A DNA stretch of 64,000 bases from Rhizorhapis sp. SPR117 (GTDB lineage: Bacteria; Pseudomonadota; Alphaproteobacteria; Sphingomonadales; Sphingomonadaceae). Numbering within the stretch: position 1 is the stretch's first letter; every line of letters begins with the position of its first letter. Under the pieces are notes generated by a model. That model saw nothing but the letters and a program-made list of their open reading frames with translations, was not told where the DNA came from and made no database searches. The DNA is taken from NCBI RefSeq assembly GCF_021742065.1, contig NZ_JAKKIE010000007.1, forward strand, positions 1 to 64,000, written 5' to 3'. Shown piece by piece: positions 35,990-45,342 of the stretch. A program made the translations under genes and the position numbers.

Positions 35990-38613
35990 GCCTGTACCTG
36001 CGCCGTATCGCCATCGACGGCTTCCGCAAGTTTCGGGAGCCGATGGCGATTGAAGGGCTCACCGACGGTCTCAACGTTGTCATCGAACCCAATGAGACCG
36101 GCAAGTCGACAGTGCTCGAGGCGCTTCGCGCGGCATTTTTCGTTCGCCACGGTACGAAGAACCAGCTCGCCCAATCGTTCGCGCCTTATGGGGAAGCCGT
36201 CGGTCCGGAAATTCAGGTTTCGTTCGATGCCGATGGCGCACCATGGACGGTGACCAAGCGCTTTCTGCGCGGCGCATCGATCGAGGTCACCGGTCCACAG
36301 GGTAGAGCACAGGGCGAGGAAGCGGAAGCCCGCCTACACGCGCTGCTGGGATCGGTGCGCGACACCAGTCAGAAGGGCGACGCCGGCACATACGGCGCGC
36401 TTGGACTTCTTTGGGTTGCACAAGCTGAGGCACTCGCGGTCACCGGGCCAGGCCAGATAGTGCGTGACACGGTCCGCTCGACGCTTGAAGCCGAGGTCGG
36501 TTCGATCATGGGCGGCCCCGCCTACACGCGCGTCCGAACCCGGATCGACGAGCAATATGGGCGCTACTGGTCCCCAACCGGGCAGAAGCGCGGGCGGCAG
36601 AACGAAGCACGAGAGCGCGTTGACCAGGCTGAAGCGGCCGCCCGCGACGCCGCCGAACGTCTGGCTGGACTTGAGAGGACGTTCTCCGAACTCGAAAATG
36701 CGCGCTTCAGACTGAAGGTCGTTCACCGCGAGATCGCGGACGACACAGACGTGCAAACGCGGAAGGATCTCACTGCTTCTCTCGAGACGGCGCGCGCAGC
36801 TGCGCAAATCCTCGCGACCCGGCGGGCCGAGCATGAGGCCATCAGCGCGAAGACGCGAAACCTTGAAGATCTCGTCGATCGGCATCGCAAGGCGACCGAC
36901 GAACGCACTAGCGCTGAACTCGCGCTGGGTGTTGCGCGCTCACGCCGCGCCGAAGTCCGCGAAGGCTTGGCCACAGCGCAGCAACGGCTCGTTGAAGCGC
37001 GCAGCGCCTTGGAAGCCGCGCGCACCGCTCGCCAGGAAGCTCGAGGTGCCCTCAGCACGGGCGAGGAGCTTTTACGCGCGTCGCGGCGCCGCAGCGCGGT
37101 GTCCGCGGCACGCGCGCGTCACGCCGAGCTGATCGACCTCGAGCGGCTTCAGGAAGAGGCCACAGTCCTCACCGCGTCGCTGATACCGGCCAAGGCGATG
37201 GATGCGATCGAGGCAAACGAGCGACTCGTAGCTGAGGCGCGCGCGGCGCTCGCCGCAGGTGCGACGCGGATTGCCCTTGTCGGGAACGCTGAGGGCATAT
37301 CGATCGATGGCGAACCGATGGCGCTCGGCGAGCGAACCCTGTCGGGTGAGACCCGTCTCCGGTTCGGCAATGCCGAGCTGATTATCACGCCGCCGGCCGG
37401 GGCGGCGAGCGCTGAGGGAGCGCTCTCCTCGGCGCTGGAGCGACAAAAGTCTGCATTGGGCGAGTTCGGGCTCACGAGCTTGGCGGAGGGGCGCGCTCGC
37501 AATGATACCGCGCGAGACGCAGTAGGCGAGTTGCGCACGATCGCGGCGCGCATCTCCGCCGTGACGCCGGCCGATGCCCTTATCGGGCTCGCTGCCGGCC
37601 CCGATGCGCTCAAGCTCTTCATCGCTGAAATGAACGACGAGAGTAAGACCGTCGAAGCCGACATCCCCGATATCACACTCCTCACTGCCCGGCTCGAAGC
37701 GGCCGACACCGCTCTCGCGAGGGCGGAAGGTGCACAGGAAAGCGCTGTTGAGGCGCTCCGCCGAGCAGAACAAGAGGACGCGCCGCTGGCCAGCGCGGAA
37801 GCGGGCGCGGCCAGCACGCTCGCCAACGCTAACAGTCAGATCGAGACGATCGAAGGCCGCCCGGAATTCCCAACCCTGGCGGCAGACGTCGTTCGGGCCC
37901 GCGAACAGATGGCTGAAGCAGCCGTGAAGCTTGAGGAGGCCACCCGGGACGCGACTGCGCACGATCCTGCGGCGATCACGCGAAGGATCGAGACAATCGA
38001 TGCGCGGGTAAAGGCGGCGGGGGAGGCTCGTGCCAAACTCGAGATGGACGTCGCGCGGCTGGAGGGGACTGTCGAGAGCGAGGGCGGGAAGGGGCTCGCC
38101 GATCGGGAGGCAGGGGCTCGCGAGGAGGCTGAGGCGGCACGTGCGGCACTACAGCGGATCACCGAGGAAGCCGACACGCTGAAGTTGTTGCGCGATACGC
38201 TCGATGAAGCGCGGGATGAGACGTCGGCAAAGTTTGTAGGGCCCGTCGCCAAGCGCGCGAAACGCCATATCGAGCGGCTCTTGCCCGGCTGCGACCTGAG
38301 CTTTTCTGAGGACCTCACGCTGGAGGCGATTGTGCGAGGCGGTATCAGCGAAGGGTGCGGCGATCTTTCCCGCGGCACACAGGAGCAGCTGGCGGTCCTG
38401 ACACGGATCGCCTTTGCCGACATGCTCCTGGAGCAGGGCCGTCCGGTGTCACTGATCTTGGATGACCCGCTTGTCTATGCCGATGACGCGCGGCTCGACC
38501 TTATGGTCGAGATCTTGAGCGAGGCGGCAGAGCGGATGCAGGTTATCCTGCTGACTTGTCGGGACAGGGCTTTCAGGCACGTCGCCGCGAACCGTGTGTC
38601 TATAGACCGATGA
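35986..38613 (+). CDS. SbcC/YhaN-like SMC-type ATPase
   Basis: 875 residues. Walker A EPNETGKSTVLEALRAAFF (about residues 37-55), long coiled-coil arms, then the ABC signature DLSRGTQEQLAVLTRIAFA and Walker B VSLILDDPLVYADDARLD near the end. Between the arms there is a small globular insert (GISIDGEPMALGERTLSGET) and no CxxC zinc hook, so it is closer to YhaN than to Rad50/SbcC. With the preceding phosphoesterase it should form an ATP-driven nuclease for DNA ends or hairpins. Confidence 0.82.
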   Translation: MSLYLRRIAIDGFRKFREPMAIEGLTDGLNVVIEPNETGKSTVLEALRAAFFVRHGTKNQLAQSFAPYGEAVGPEIQVSFDADGAPWTVTKRFLRGASIEVTGPQGRAQGEEAEARLHALLGSVRDTSQKGDAGTYGALGLLWVAQAEALAVTGPGQIVRDTVRSTLEAEVGSIMGGPAYTRVRTRIDEQYGRYWSPTGQKRGRQNEARERVDQAEAAARDAAERLAGLERTFSELENARFRLKVVHREIADDTDVQTRKDLTASLETARAAAQILATRRAEHEAISAKTRNLEDLVDRHRKATDERTSAELALGVARSRRAEVREGLATAQQRLVEARSALEAARTARQEARGALSTGEELLRASRRRSAVSAARARHAELIDLERLQEEATVLTASLIPAKAMDAIEANERLVAEARAALAAGATRIALVGNAEGISIDGEPMALGERTLSGETRLRFGNAELIITPPAGAASAEGALSSALERQKSALGEFGLTSLAEGRARNDTARDAVGELRTIAARISAVTPADALIGLAAGPDALKLFIAEMNDESKTVEADIPDITLLTARLEAADTALARAEGAQESAVEALRRAEQEDAPLASAEAGAASTLANANSQIETIEGRPEFPTLAADVVRAREQMAEAAVKLEEATRDATAHDPAAITRRIETIDARVKAAGEARAKLEMDVARLEGTVESEGGKGLADREAGAREEAEAARAALQRITEEADTLKLLRDTLDEARDETSAKFVGPVAKRAKRHIERLLPGCDLSFSEDLTLEAIVRGGISEGCGDLSRGTQEQLAVLTRIAFADMLLEQGRPVSLILDDPLVYADDARLDLMVEILSEAAERMQVILLTCRDRAFRHVAANRVSIDR

Positions 38614-38708
38614 CGTGCTGGCTGAAGCCTGCGCACTGCCGGGGATGGCGCGTGACAGCAACAGTTCGGGCAGGCGCTATAAAGACGAGATGTTGGGGGG
38701 ATTAGAAA

Positions 38709-41700
38709 ATGGGCGTGAAAAAGCATTTTCCTCGCGGATCCGAGTGGCGGCAGTGGGATCTGCATATCCACACTCCTGCTTCTTTTCATTGGAAGGGAGA
38801 GCGCTTCTCAGCGAGTGGATGCACAAGCCGGGACAACGAGTTGATCGACGAGATGATAACGGCGATCAATGATACCGCTCCGGCGGTCTACGCCATCCAG
38901 GATTATTGGGGTTTCGATGGGTGGTTCGCGCTGAAACGGCGGCTAAGCGAAGGGACGGGTCCCGGACTAGAAAAGACCGTTTTCCCCGGCATCGAGCTAC
39001 GGCTTGCTGCGCCGATCCAAGGGCGCTTGAACGCGCACGTTCTATTTTCGGATGAAATTCCCGATCAGCATCTCAAAGACTTCCTTTCGGCCCTGAAGCT
39101 CGAGATCACCGGCCAGCCGCTCTCTCCTCACGCTCTCATCGCCTACGCCCGGGCGGCCAACGCAGACAAATTGAAGACCCACAGCTTTGAAAAAGCCGAG
39201 GTCATGGCGAGCGACGAGACGGCGCTCCGCGCTGGCTACGTGATAGCGGAGCTCAATGTCGACAGCTACAAAGCTGCGGTTCGGGCGGTCCCAGACGGCA
39301 TGGCTCTAGGTTTCATGCCGTTCGAAACGAACGATGGGCTCGCATCCGTCAAGCATCAGGAACATTACGCTTACGCAATCGGCCTATTTGACAGCTCGCC
39401 AATCTTCGAGACCAGAAAGGAAGGCCTCTGGAATGCCTTCGTCGGTCGCAAGTGCCCAGAGAACGAGAGTTTTTTCGATGCCTTCCAGGAATCGATCGGA
39501 GGAATCCCTCGGCTGCCAGTTTCAGGCAGCGATGCGCACCAATTACGTGGGACCGCTGGTGACAACAATGCGCGCGGATATGGCGACTTCCCCTCTCAGC
39601 GGATCACATGGATCAAGGCCGACCCCACGTGGCGGGGCCTGCAGCAAGCCATCAAAGAGCCGTTCAAGCGATGCCACATAGGCCTTACGCCACCCAAGTT
39701 GCAGCGGATCTCTGCGAACAAGACCTTTTACATCGACACTGTGTCCCTCTCGAAGGTCGATGGCAGTTCGTTGGCAGAGACCTGGTTCGACGGTTGCGCA
39801 ATTCCCTTCAACGCGGATCTCGTGGCGATCATCGGTAACAAAGGCAGCGGAAAGAGTGCCCTAGCGGATGTGCTGGCACTCGTTGGAAACTCGCAAGAAC
39901 ATGCTCATTTTTCGTTTTTAAAAGCGGATCGATTTCGAGGCAAAGCCGGCGAGCCGGCGCGGCAATTTTATGGCAAGTTAGATTGGCTGGCCGGAGAGCC
40001 GAGCCAAGCGAATCTAGCTGCCAACCCGGCCCCTGATCGAGTGGAGATGGTCCGTTATGTGCCGCAGGGGCGTTTCGAGGCTCTGTGCAACGAGCATGTG
40101 ACCGGCAAATCAGAGAACTTCGAACGTGAGCTTCGGTCCGTTATCTTCTCTCACATACCAGCTGAAGACCGTCTGGGCGCACTTGACTTCGACCAGCTCA
40201 TCGAGGCGCAGGAGAGCACCCTTCGCGCGCGGCTAGATGAAGCCAGAAAGAATCTGGTTACCCTGAACCGTCTCATCGCCGGAACAGAGGACCAACTCCA
40301 TCCTTCGATTAGAAAGAATATCGAAGAACAAATCCATTTGAAATCCGTTCAACTGGCGGAGCTGGAGCTAAGCAAACCACCTGCGATCGCCGCTCCTGCA
40401 GAGACTCTTACGCCTGATCAGGAAACCGCCGCCGCTACGCTGGCAGAGATTTCCACGGCGATCGCTGCGTTGGCCGACGAAGAAAAGGCTATTGGCGAAG
40501 CGTTGACGAGACTCTCCGCGCAGCGGAAAGCGGCGCGCGATGTTCTCGAGCGGTTCGCGCTCATTCGGGAGCAGATCGCGGCGGCGGGTACCGAAATCGC
40601 CGGGCAGTTGGAACTGCTTGGGTTGCGGCTGCCCGATATCCTGACTTTTGAGATTAACGAAGGAAAGGTGCGCGAGGTAGATTCCGGCGCGGAGCGAGAA
40701 ATGGGGACCCTAGCCGCCCGGATTGAGGCGATCAAAAAAGAAAGAGCGGACTATTCCGGCCGCGCCGAACAAGCCACCGAAGCGCTCAACGGACCACAGC
40801 GAGCTTACCAAGACCATCTTAACGCCATGAAGACGTGGCAGATGTCCGTAGGCGAAATCGAAGGCGCGCCTGATGTGCCGGACAGCAAGCTGGGGCTGGA
40901 AGCACGACTGTCCCAACTGGACCAGCTTCCACGCATACTAGATGAGCGACGCGCGCAACGCACTGTGCTTGCAGCCCAGATTTTCCATATTCTGGCGCTA
41001 CAACGAGATCAACGCCAGAAACTTTTTGAGCCTCTTCAGAAAGTCATTTCAGAGAACAGCCTGATACGGGACGAATATCGCCTCCAGTTTCGATCCCATC
41101 TCGCGGCTTATCACGATCTGGTTTCAGAACGGCTGTTTTCCCTTGTTAAGCAGAGTATTGGAGAGCTGCGCGGCGAAGATGAAAGCCGGGCCGCCATAAG
41201 GGCGCGTGTTGAAGCGCAGGATCTTGATACCGAGGCAGGCGCTTTGGCGCTCGCCGACGATCTTCATAAACTGCTGCATGATGCGGCACGTCAGCGGGCG
41301 TCAGACCAAGCCGACCTCAACGGGCTAATGCGGAAGGACAGGGCGCCGACGGAAGTGTATGATTTGATATACAGCTTTGAGTATCTTGAGCCCAAATACA
41401 CTCTATTGTTCCAGGACACGCCAATCGAACAACTCTCGCCGGGGCAGCGCGGGGCACTGCTTCTGATCTTCTACCTTTTGGTCGACAAGAAGCGAAATCC
41501 CATCATCCTCGACCAGCCCGAGGAAAATCTCGACAATGAAACGATCGTTAGTCTGCTCGTGCCAGTCCTCAACGCGGCAAAAGAAAACAGGCAGATCATC
41601 ATGGTGACGCACAACCCAAACTTGGCCGTCGTGTGCGATGCGGAACAGATAATCTTCGCGGAGTTCGACCGGAAAGCTATGTGCAGCATCACATATCTCG

Positions 41701-41798
41701 CGGGCTCGATCGAAGACCCCGCGCTTAACCAAGCTGTCGTCAATGTTCTCGAGGGCACGAAGCCCGCATTCGATAATCGAGGGAATAAGTACCAATAG
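38709..41798 (+). CDS. TrlF-type PHP-domain ABC ATPase
   Basis: 1029 residues. The N-terminal PHP-like domain starts EWRQWDLHIHTPASFHW and includes GSDAHQLRG. Walker A AIIGNKGSGKSALADVLALV (about residue 375) is followed by coiled coils and the ABC signature QLSPGQRGALLLIFYLL with Walker B PIILDQPEENLDNE. This is the architecture of TrlF-family ATPases, related to RloC/PrrC-type anticodon nuclease systems, suggesting RNA or DNA damage on activation. Codon use is visibly less GC-biased than in neighbours, a sign of recent acquisition. It stands alone. Confidence 0.78.
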   Translation: MGVKKHFPRGSEWRQWDLHIHTPASFHWKGERFSASGCTSRDNELIDEMITAINDTAPAVYAIQDYWGFDGWFALKRRLSEGTGPGLEKTVFPGIELRLAAPIQGRLNAHVLFSDEIPDQHLKDFLSALKLEITGQPLSPHALIAYARAANADKLKTHSFEKAEVMASDETALRAGYVIAELNVDSYKAAVRAVPDGMALGFMPFETNDGLASVKHQEHYAYAIGLFDSSPIFETRKEGLWNAFVGRKCPENESFFDAFQESIGGIPRLPVSGSDAHQLRGTAGDNNARGYGDFPSQRITWIKADPTWRGLQQAIKEPFKRCHIGLTPPKLQRISANKTFYIDTVSLSKVDGSSLAETWFDGCAIPFNADLVAIIGNKGSGKSALADVLALVGNSQEHAHFSFLKADRFRGKAGEPARQFYGKLDWLAGEPSQANLAANPAPDRVEMVRYVPQGRFEALCNEHVTGKSENFERELRSVIFSHIPAEDRLGALDFDQLIEAQESTLRARLDEARKNLVTLNRLIAGTEDQLHPSIRKNIEEQIHLKSVQLAELELSKPPAIAAPAETLTPDQETAAATLAEISTAIAALADEEKAIGEALTRLSAQRKAARDVLERFALIREQIAAAGTEIAGQLELLGLRLPDILTFEINEGKVREVDSGAEREMGTLAARIEAIKKERADYSGRAEQATEALNGPQRAYQDHLNAMKTWQMSVGEIEGAPDVPDSKLGLEARLSQLDQLPRILDERRAQRTVLAAQIFHILALQRDQRQKLFEPLQKVISENSLIRDEYRLQFRSHLAAYHDLVSERLFSLVKQSIGELRGEDESRAAIRARVEAQDLDTEAGALALADDLHKLLHDAARQRASDQADLNGLMRKDRAPTEVYDLIYSFEYLEPKYTLLFQDTPIEQLSPGQRGALLLIFYLLVDKKRNPIILDQPEENLDNETIVSLLVPVLNAAKENRQIIMVTHNPNLAVVCDAEQIIFAEFDRKAMCSITYLAGSIEDPALNQAVVNVLEGTKPAFDNRGNKYQ

Positions 41799-41848
41799 CG
41801 GCCAGAAGTGATCGGCGCACCGCTCAGTCATGGCCATCGCAAGAAGCG

Positions 41849-41880
41849 CTATGTCCGATAAACGCGATTCTCGGACATAG
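41849..41880. repeat. Palindromic site before the tyrosine recombinase
   Basis: CTATGTCCGA (41849-41858) and TCGGACATAG (41871-41880) are perfectly inverted with a 12-base spacer, 40 bases before the recombinase start. This is the layout of a tyrosine recombinase core site (two arms around a crossover region), or an operator. Its ATGTCCGATAA arm also resembles resolvase arm consensus. Confidence 0.5.
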
Positions 41881-41919
41881 GAATTGGCTTCGGGAGAGGG
41901 CGCCGCTAGGCTTCACGTG

Positions 41920-42921
41920 ATGGCCCGCGACCTGCTTCCGATCTCGACCAACCTGCCGGCCGACCTGCTCGCCGAGATCGAAGGCGCGCGCGATACGCTT
42001 GCCACGGCCAAGGCCGGTTCGACCCAGAAAGCCTATGCCTCGGATTGGGAGCGGTTCTGCGACTTCTGCGACGCGCGCAATGTCGAAGCGCTGCCCGCGC
42101 ACCCCGACATCGTTGCCCTGTTCGCGCATGTCGAGGCCGACGCCGGCATTGCTCCGGTCACGATCGGCCGACGGATCGCAGCGATCAACCATCATCACAA
42201 GGAGGCAGGTCTCGCGTCGCCCAGCGCGCGGGACGCCGCCGGCGTCATCGCCCAGATGATGGCAGGCGTGCGCCGCAAATATTCCCGGAAGAAGGACCAG
42301 AAGACGCCGGCGGCGGCGGACGTGCTCACCGCCATGCTCGCGACGATCCAGGGCACAGGCCTGCGGGCAAGGCGCGACCGGGCGATTCTCGCGGTCGGCA
42401 TGGCAGGCGCGTTCCGCCGCTCCGAGATCGCGGCGATGCAACTCCCCGATCTCGCCTTCGAGACGTCCGGCGTGCGGATCACCATCCCCCGCTCGAAAGG
42501 CGATCAGGAGGCTGAAGGCCAGGAGATCGCGATCCCCGAGGGCCGCCGCATCCGGCCCGTGGCTCTTCTCACCGACTGGCTTCAGGCTGCCGATCTGCAG
42601 GGTCTAGATCCCTCGACCGGCAAGCCGCGGACTGGCCCCGTGTTCCGTCGGCTGACACGGGGTGACGCGCTCACAGTGGACCCGATCACTGACAAGACCG
42701 TGGCCCGTCTTGTCAAAGTCTGCGCGTCGACGGCCGGGCTAGATCCGACCCTTTTCTCCGGACATTCGCTGCGCGCGGGGTTCCTGACCGAGGCGGCCGC
42801 CAAGCGTGCGAACCTGTTCAAGATGAAGGACCATTCGCGGCACAAGTCGCTCGACACAGTCGCGGGCTATGTCCGCGATGCGGCGATCTTCGACGATCAT
42901 GCCGGCGAGGAGTTCTTATGA
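41920..42921 (+). CDS. Tyrosine recombinase / integrase
   Basis: 333 residues from MARDLLPISTNLPADLLAEI; a TTG at 41884 is possible. The N-terminal SAM-like domain (YASDWERFCDFCDARNVEAL) is followed by a catalytic domain with Arg in FRRSEIAAM, the HxxR box GHSLRAGFLTEAA, a second His in HKSLDTVAGYVR and the nucleophile Tyr there. It should cut and rejoin DNA at a site such as the adjacent palindrome. It is translationally coupled to a Fic gene (ATGA overlap), an unusual partner. Confidence 0.88.
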   Translation: MARDLLPISTNLPADLLAEIEGARDTLATAKAGSTQKAYASDWERFCDFCDARNVEALPAHPDIVALFAHVEADAGIAPVTIGRRIAAINHHHKEAGLASPSARDAAGVIAQMMAGVRRKYSRKKDQKTPAAADVLTAMLATIQGTGLRARRDRAILAVGMAGAFRRSEIAAMQLPDLAFETSGVRITIPRSKGDQEAEGQEIAIPEGRRIRPVALLTDWLQAADLQGLDPSTGKPRTGPVFRRLTRGDALTVDPITDKTVARLVKVCASTAGLDPTLFSGHSLRAGFLTEAAAKRANLFKMKDHSRHKSLDTVAGYVRDAAIFDDHAGEEFL

Positions 42922-43601
42922 CGCCGAGCGGCGTGGCGCCAGAATGGCAGGCCTACGCCATGCCGGACTATGATGCGGCAATGACGCGGGCATGCGCCGA
43001 GCTTCAGCAGCGTATCCTCGCCGACCCCACCTATCGGATGTCCATTCTGACCGACCCGCGTGACCTGCATCGAGCCTTGTTTGCCGAGTTCACGCCGTCC
43101 GGTTACACCGAATATGCTGGCACCTATCGGGGCACGGTCGGCACCTCGCTCGAGGGACGGCGCATGGGCGCCCCGCAAATTTTCGATCTCAAGAAGAGCT
43201 TCGCATTCGAGGAACCTCAGAAGGTCACTGCCGCGCTCGATTTCATGCTTTCCGAGGTTCGGCGCGAACTGGTCCCGGCACGAGCTGCCACGCCTTATGT
43301 TCAGCTCCTGACCTTGACCCACCTCTTCTGCTGGTTTGGGAAGATCCACCCCTTTCTCGACGGCAATGGCCACGTCCAGCGGGCCCTGTTCGCCGCGGCG
43401 GCGGCCGAGCTGGAAGTTCCGCTCGCCTCGCGATTCGCTATCCATCCGCGCCCGTTCGACCGGCTTCTGGCTTGGCCGCTGGAGAGGTTCACGATCGCCA
43501 AGCCTGATCAGCGCGAGCATTTTCTCGCGATGGTCGCCGAATATCTGAGCTCTTGGTTGGCCGGACCATTTGACCGGCCTGCGAGCGGCATCGCGCCGTA
43601 A
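42918..43601 (+). CDS. Fic-family protein
   Basis: 227 residues. The Fic motif reads IHPFLDGNGHVQRALF, close to HPFx(D/E)GNGRxxR with His in place of the first Arg. Fic enzymes transfer AMP or other groups from nucleotides to proteins. The motif's first His and Asp are present, so activity is possible. The altered GNGR Arg, which contacts phosphates, makes it uncertain. No inhibitory (S/T)xxxE(G/N) helix is obvious. It is coupled to the recombinase gene. Confidence 0.75.
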   Translation: MTPSGVAPEWQAYAMPDYDAAMTRACAELQQRILADPTYRMSILTDPRDLHRALFAEFTPSGYTEYAGTYRGTVGTSLEGRRMGAPQIFDLKKSFAFEEPQKVTAALDFMLSEVRRELVPARAATPYVQLLTLTHLFCWFGKIHPFLDGNGHVQRALFAAAAAELEVPLASRFAIHPRPFDRLLAWPLERFTIAKPDQREHFLAMVAEYLSSWLAGPFDRPASGIAP

Positions 43602-43624
43602 GCGGCCCGGGCAGCTTCGAAGTT

Positions 43625-44212
43625 TTAGAGTTCGATCAGCGTGTAGCCGCGATCGCCGAGCACAGTCCGGGTCCAGTCCTTGGCGATGGCGACACCCTCC
43701 GTGTCCAAGGAGATTGCCGCGTCGGCCCGATCGAACAGCGCGATGCAAAGCTCATCGTTGTCGAACCGCGATCGGTACTGGATACCATCGAGGCTGGTGG
43801 TGCTGTAGATTTCCGCTGAGATCCGCTGCGGCACCGCATACGCGCCAGGATTATCCACCGGATCGAAGTCGGCCGAGACTCCGGCGGTGGTCGTTCTAAA
43901 CCAGCCGAGACCCGGTCCGTGGACCTTCGCCAGCCGGATCGGTCGCGTTGCGGAGAAGCTTGCAGCGCGTCTCCTGGCGACCTGATCCCAAAGGACATCC
44001 CGGTCCGTCGGCCTCCTCAGCAAGGTCTCCGCAAAGGGGCCGACGAGCGTCTTGCCCAAATAGAGCACACCGAATTTGCCGTCCGGATCGTCCCAACGCC
44101 AGGTCGCGTCCTTGCGGCCATACCATTTGGCCGCGACCGTCGCGGCGTGCACGCGATGAAGCACTCGCCCCGTCGCGATCGTCGCCACGGGTATCCCGCC
44201 TTTCGCTCCCAT
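43625..44212 (-). CDS. RES-domain toxin
   Basis: 195 residues. The three invariant residues of RES proteins are in place: Arg in WYGRKDATWRW, Glu in GPFAETLLRR and Ser in DGIQYRSRFD. RES toxins degrade NAD+ and stop growth. The gene follows its antitoxin by 6 bases, the usual order. It converges on the Fic gene with 23 bases between stops. Confidence 0.82.
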   Translation of the reverse strand: MGAKGGIPVATIATGRVLHRVHAATVAAKWYGRKDATWRWDDPDGKFGVLYLGKTLVGPFAETLLRRPTDRDVLWDQVARRRAASFSATRPIRLAKVHGPGLGWFRTTTAGVSADFDPVDNPGAYAVPQRISAEIYSTTSLDGIQYRSRFDNDELCIALFDRADAAISLDTEGVAIAKDWTRTVLGDRGYTLIEL

Positions 44213-44218
44213 ATTGCG

Positions 44219-44800
44219 TCAATCTTCGAGCGTACGGGCGAAACGCACTAGGCGCTCAACTTCCGCATCGCTGCCCTTCAGCAATGCGATCGGGCTCGTT
44301 CCGTCGAGCCCCTCATCGCCGCTGACGAGGAACTGCAGGACGGCCCAGCCCGTTGTATTCGGCGTGGCACCGAGAACCTTTGCAATCCCGGGGAGAATCG
44401 CATTGCCGTCGAACTGAAATGCCGGGAAGAGTTGTGTCCCGTTATCCTCGACCATCAGCAGTCGGCGATCCTTGACTGCCTTGTAGACGGCCTGGATCGT
44501 CTTGTGCCCCAACAGCGTGCGCACCTTCTCCGCCGTCAGCGCGCCGCCTGCGGCGTCGATCATCCGCCGTTTGAAGGCGATGGCGTTCGTAATTCTTTCC
44601 GCGGCTTCCGGATTATCCGTTTCGACCGCCGGGATGCCAAGCGCGAGATGGAAGACAAGGCTCGGCACGTCGACGCTGCTTATCGCCGCCGCCTTTGCCG
44701 CCGCCGGCATCATCTTGATGATGCGGTCGGTGCTCGCCACAATGCGGTCGTGGAGGATGCGATCCGCATCAACGAAACCGATATTTGCTGGGCGAACCAT
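44219..44800 (-). CDS. RES-toxin antitoxin (Xre/ParS-type)
   Basis: 193 residues, longer than the usual about 150. A helical DNA-binding region (LTAEKVRTLLGHKTIQAVYK) precedes a C-terminal segment typical of RES-partner antitoxins (DGTSPIALLKGSDAEVERLV). It should bind the RES toxin and repress the pair. It lies directly upstream of the toxin gene on the same strand. Confidence 0.75.
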   Translation of the reverse strand: MVRPANIGFVDADRILHDRIVASTDRIIKMMPAAAKAAAISSVDVPSLVFHLALGIPAVETDNPEAAERITNAIAFKRRMIDAAGGALTAEKVRTLLGHKTIQAVYKAVKDRRLLMVEDNGTQLFPAFQFDGNAILPGIAKVLGATPNTTGWAVLQFLVSGDEGLDGTSPIALLKGSDAEVERLVRFARTLED

Positions 44801-44932
44801 TCGATCATTCCTGTTGAGTCAGTTTCATATACTCCAAAACCAACACGATTTCAACTCGTGGATGAATTCGAATCTCTCAGCCCGGACCCACGAAGCAATC
44901 GGGCGCTCTCCCGCGATGCGCATTACCGCGTG

Positions 44933-45342
44933 CTATTTCTCGAGAGCTGCTTCCAGCGCGATGAGACCCGCTGCGTGTCGTTCCGGCTGCGCCTTTCGAA
45001 ATTTGCGGATGTTTACCAACTTGAATTGAGGAGCGGGCAGCTCTCGAAGCGCTGGCAATGGGAAGGCGTCCCATTCCGGGTCTGGGTCACGCGGGTTGGC
45101 GGGAGGCGGCGTTCGATTTCTACCTTGATCCGGGCAAGCGCCTCGCCGATCGCCTGCAGAGAGGCCGCCCGGTCTTGGAGGGGAAGGTAGGTTAGATCGA
45201 TATCGACCGAGAGCCGCGGGAGGTCCCACTCGAACAGGTTGATCGCCGTGCCGCCTTTCAATGCGAAGGCCGGCTCCGCCATGACCAAAGGCAGGACGTC
45301 CAACAGCAGGCGAACCTGGTCACGATATTGGTCAGTTGCCAC
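44933..45342 (-). pseudogene. AbiEii-like nucleotidyltransferase, internally deleted
   Basis: From a GTG at 45342 (overlapping the antitoxin stop) the N-terminus is normal: DVLPLVMAEPAFALKGGTAI then RLSVDIDLTYLPL, with GG and D-x-D motifs. After about 80 residues the frame breaks, and the C-terminal end of the family (LPALRELPAPQFKLVNIRKF) appears in another frame, ending at 44933. About 150 residues of the middle are missing, so the toxin is inactive. The antitoxin in front of it is intact. Confidence 0.7.

Noticed and set aside
41849..41880. Serine-resolvase res site
   Set aside because: The arm resembles the resolvase consensus, but only one subsite is present and the neighbouring enzyme is a tyrosine recombinase.
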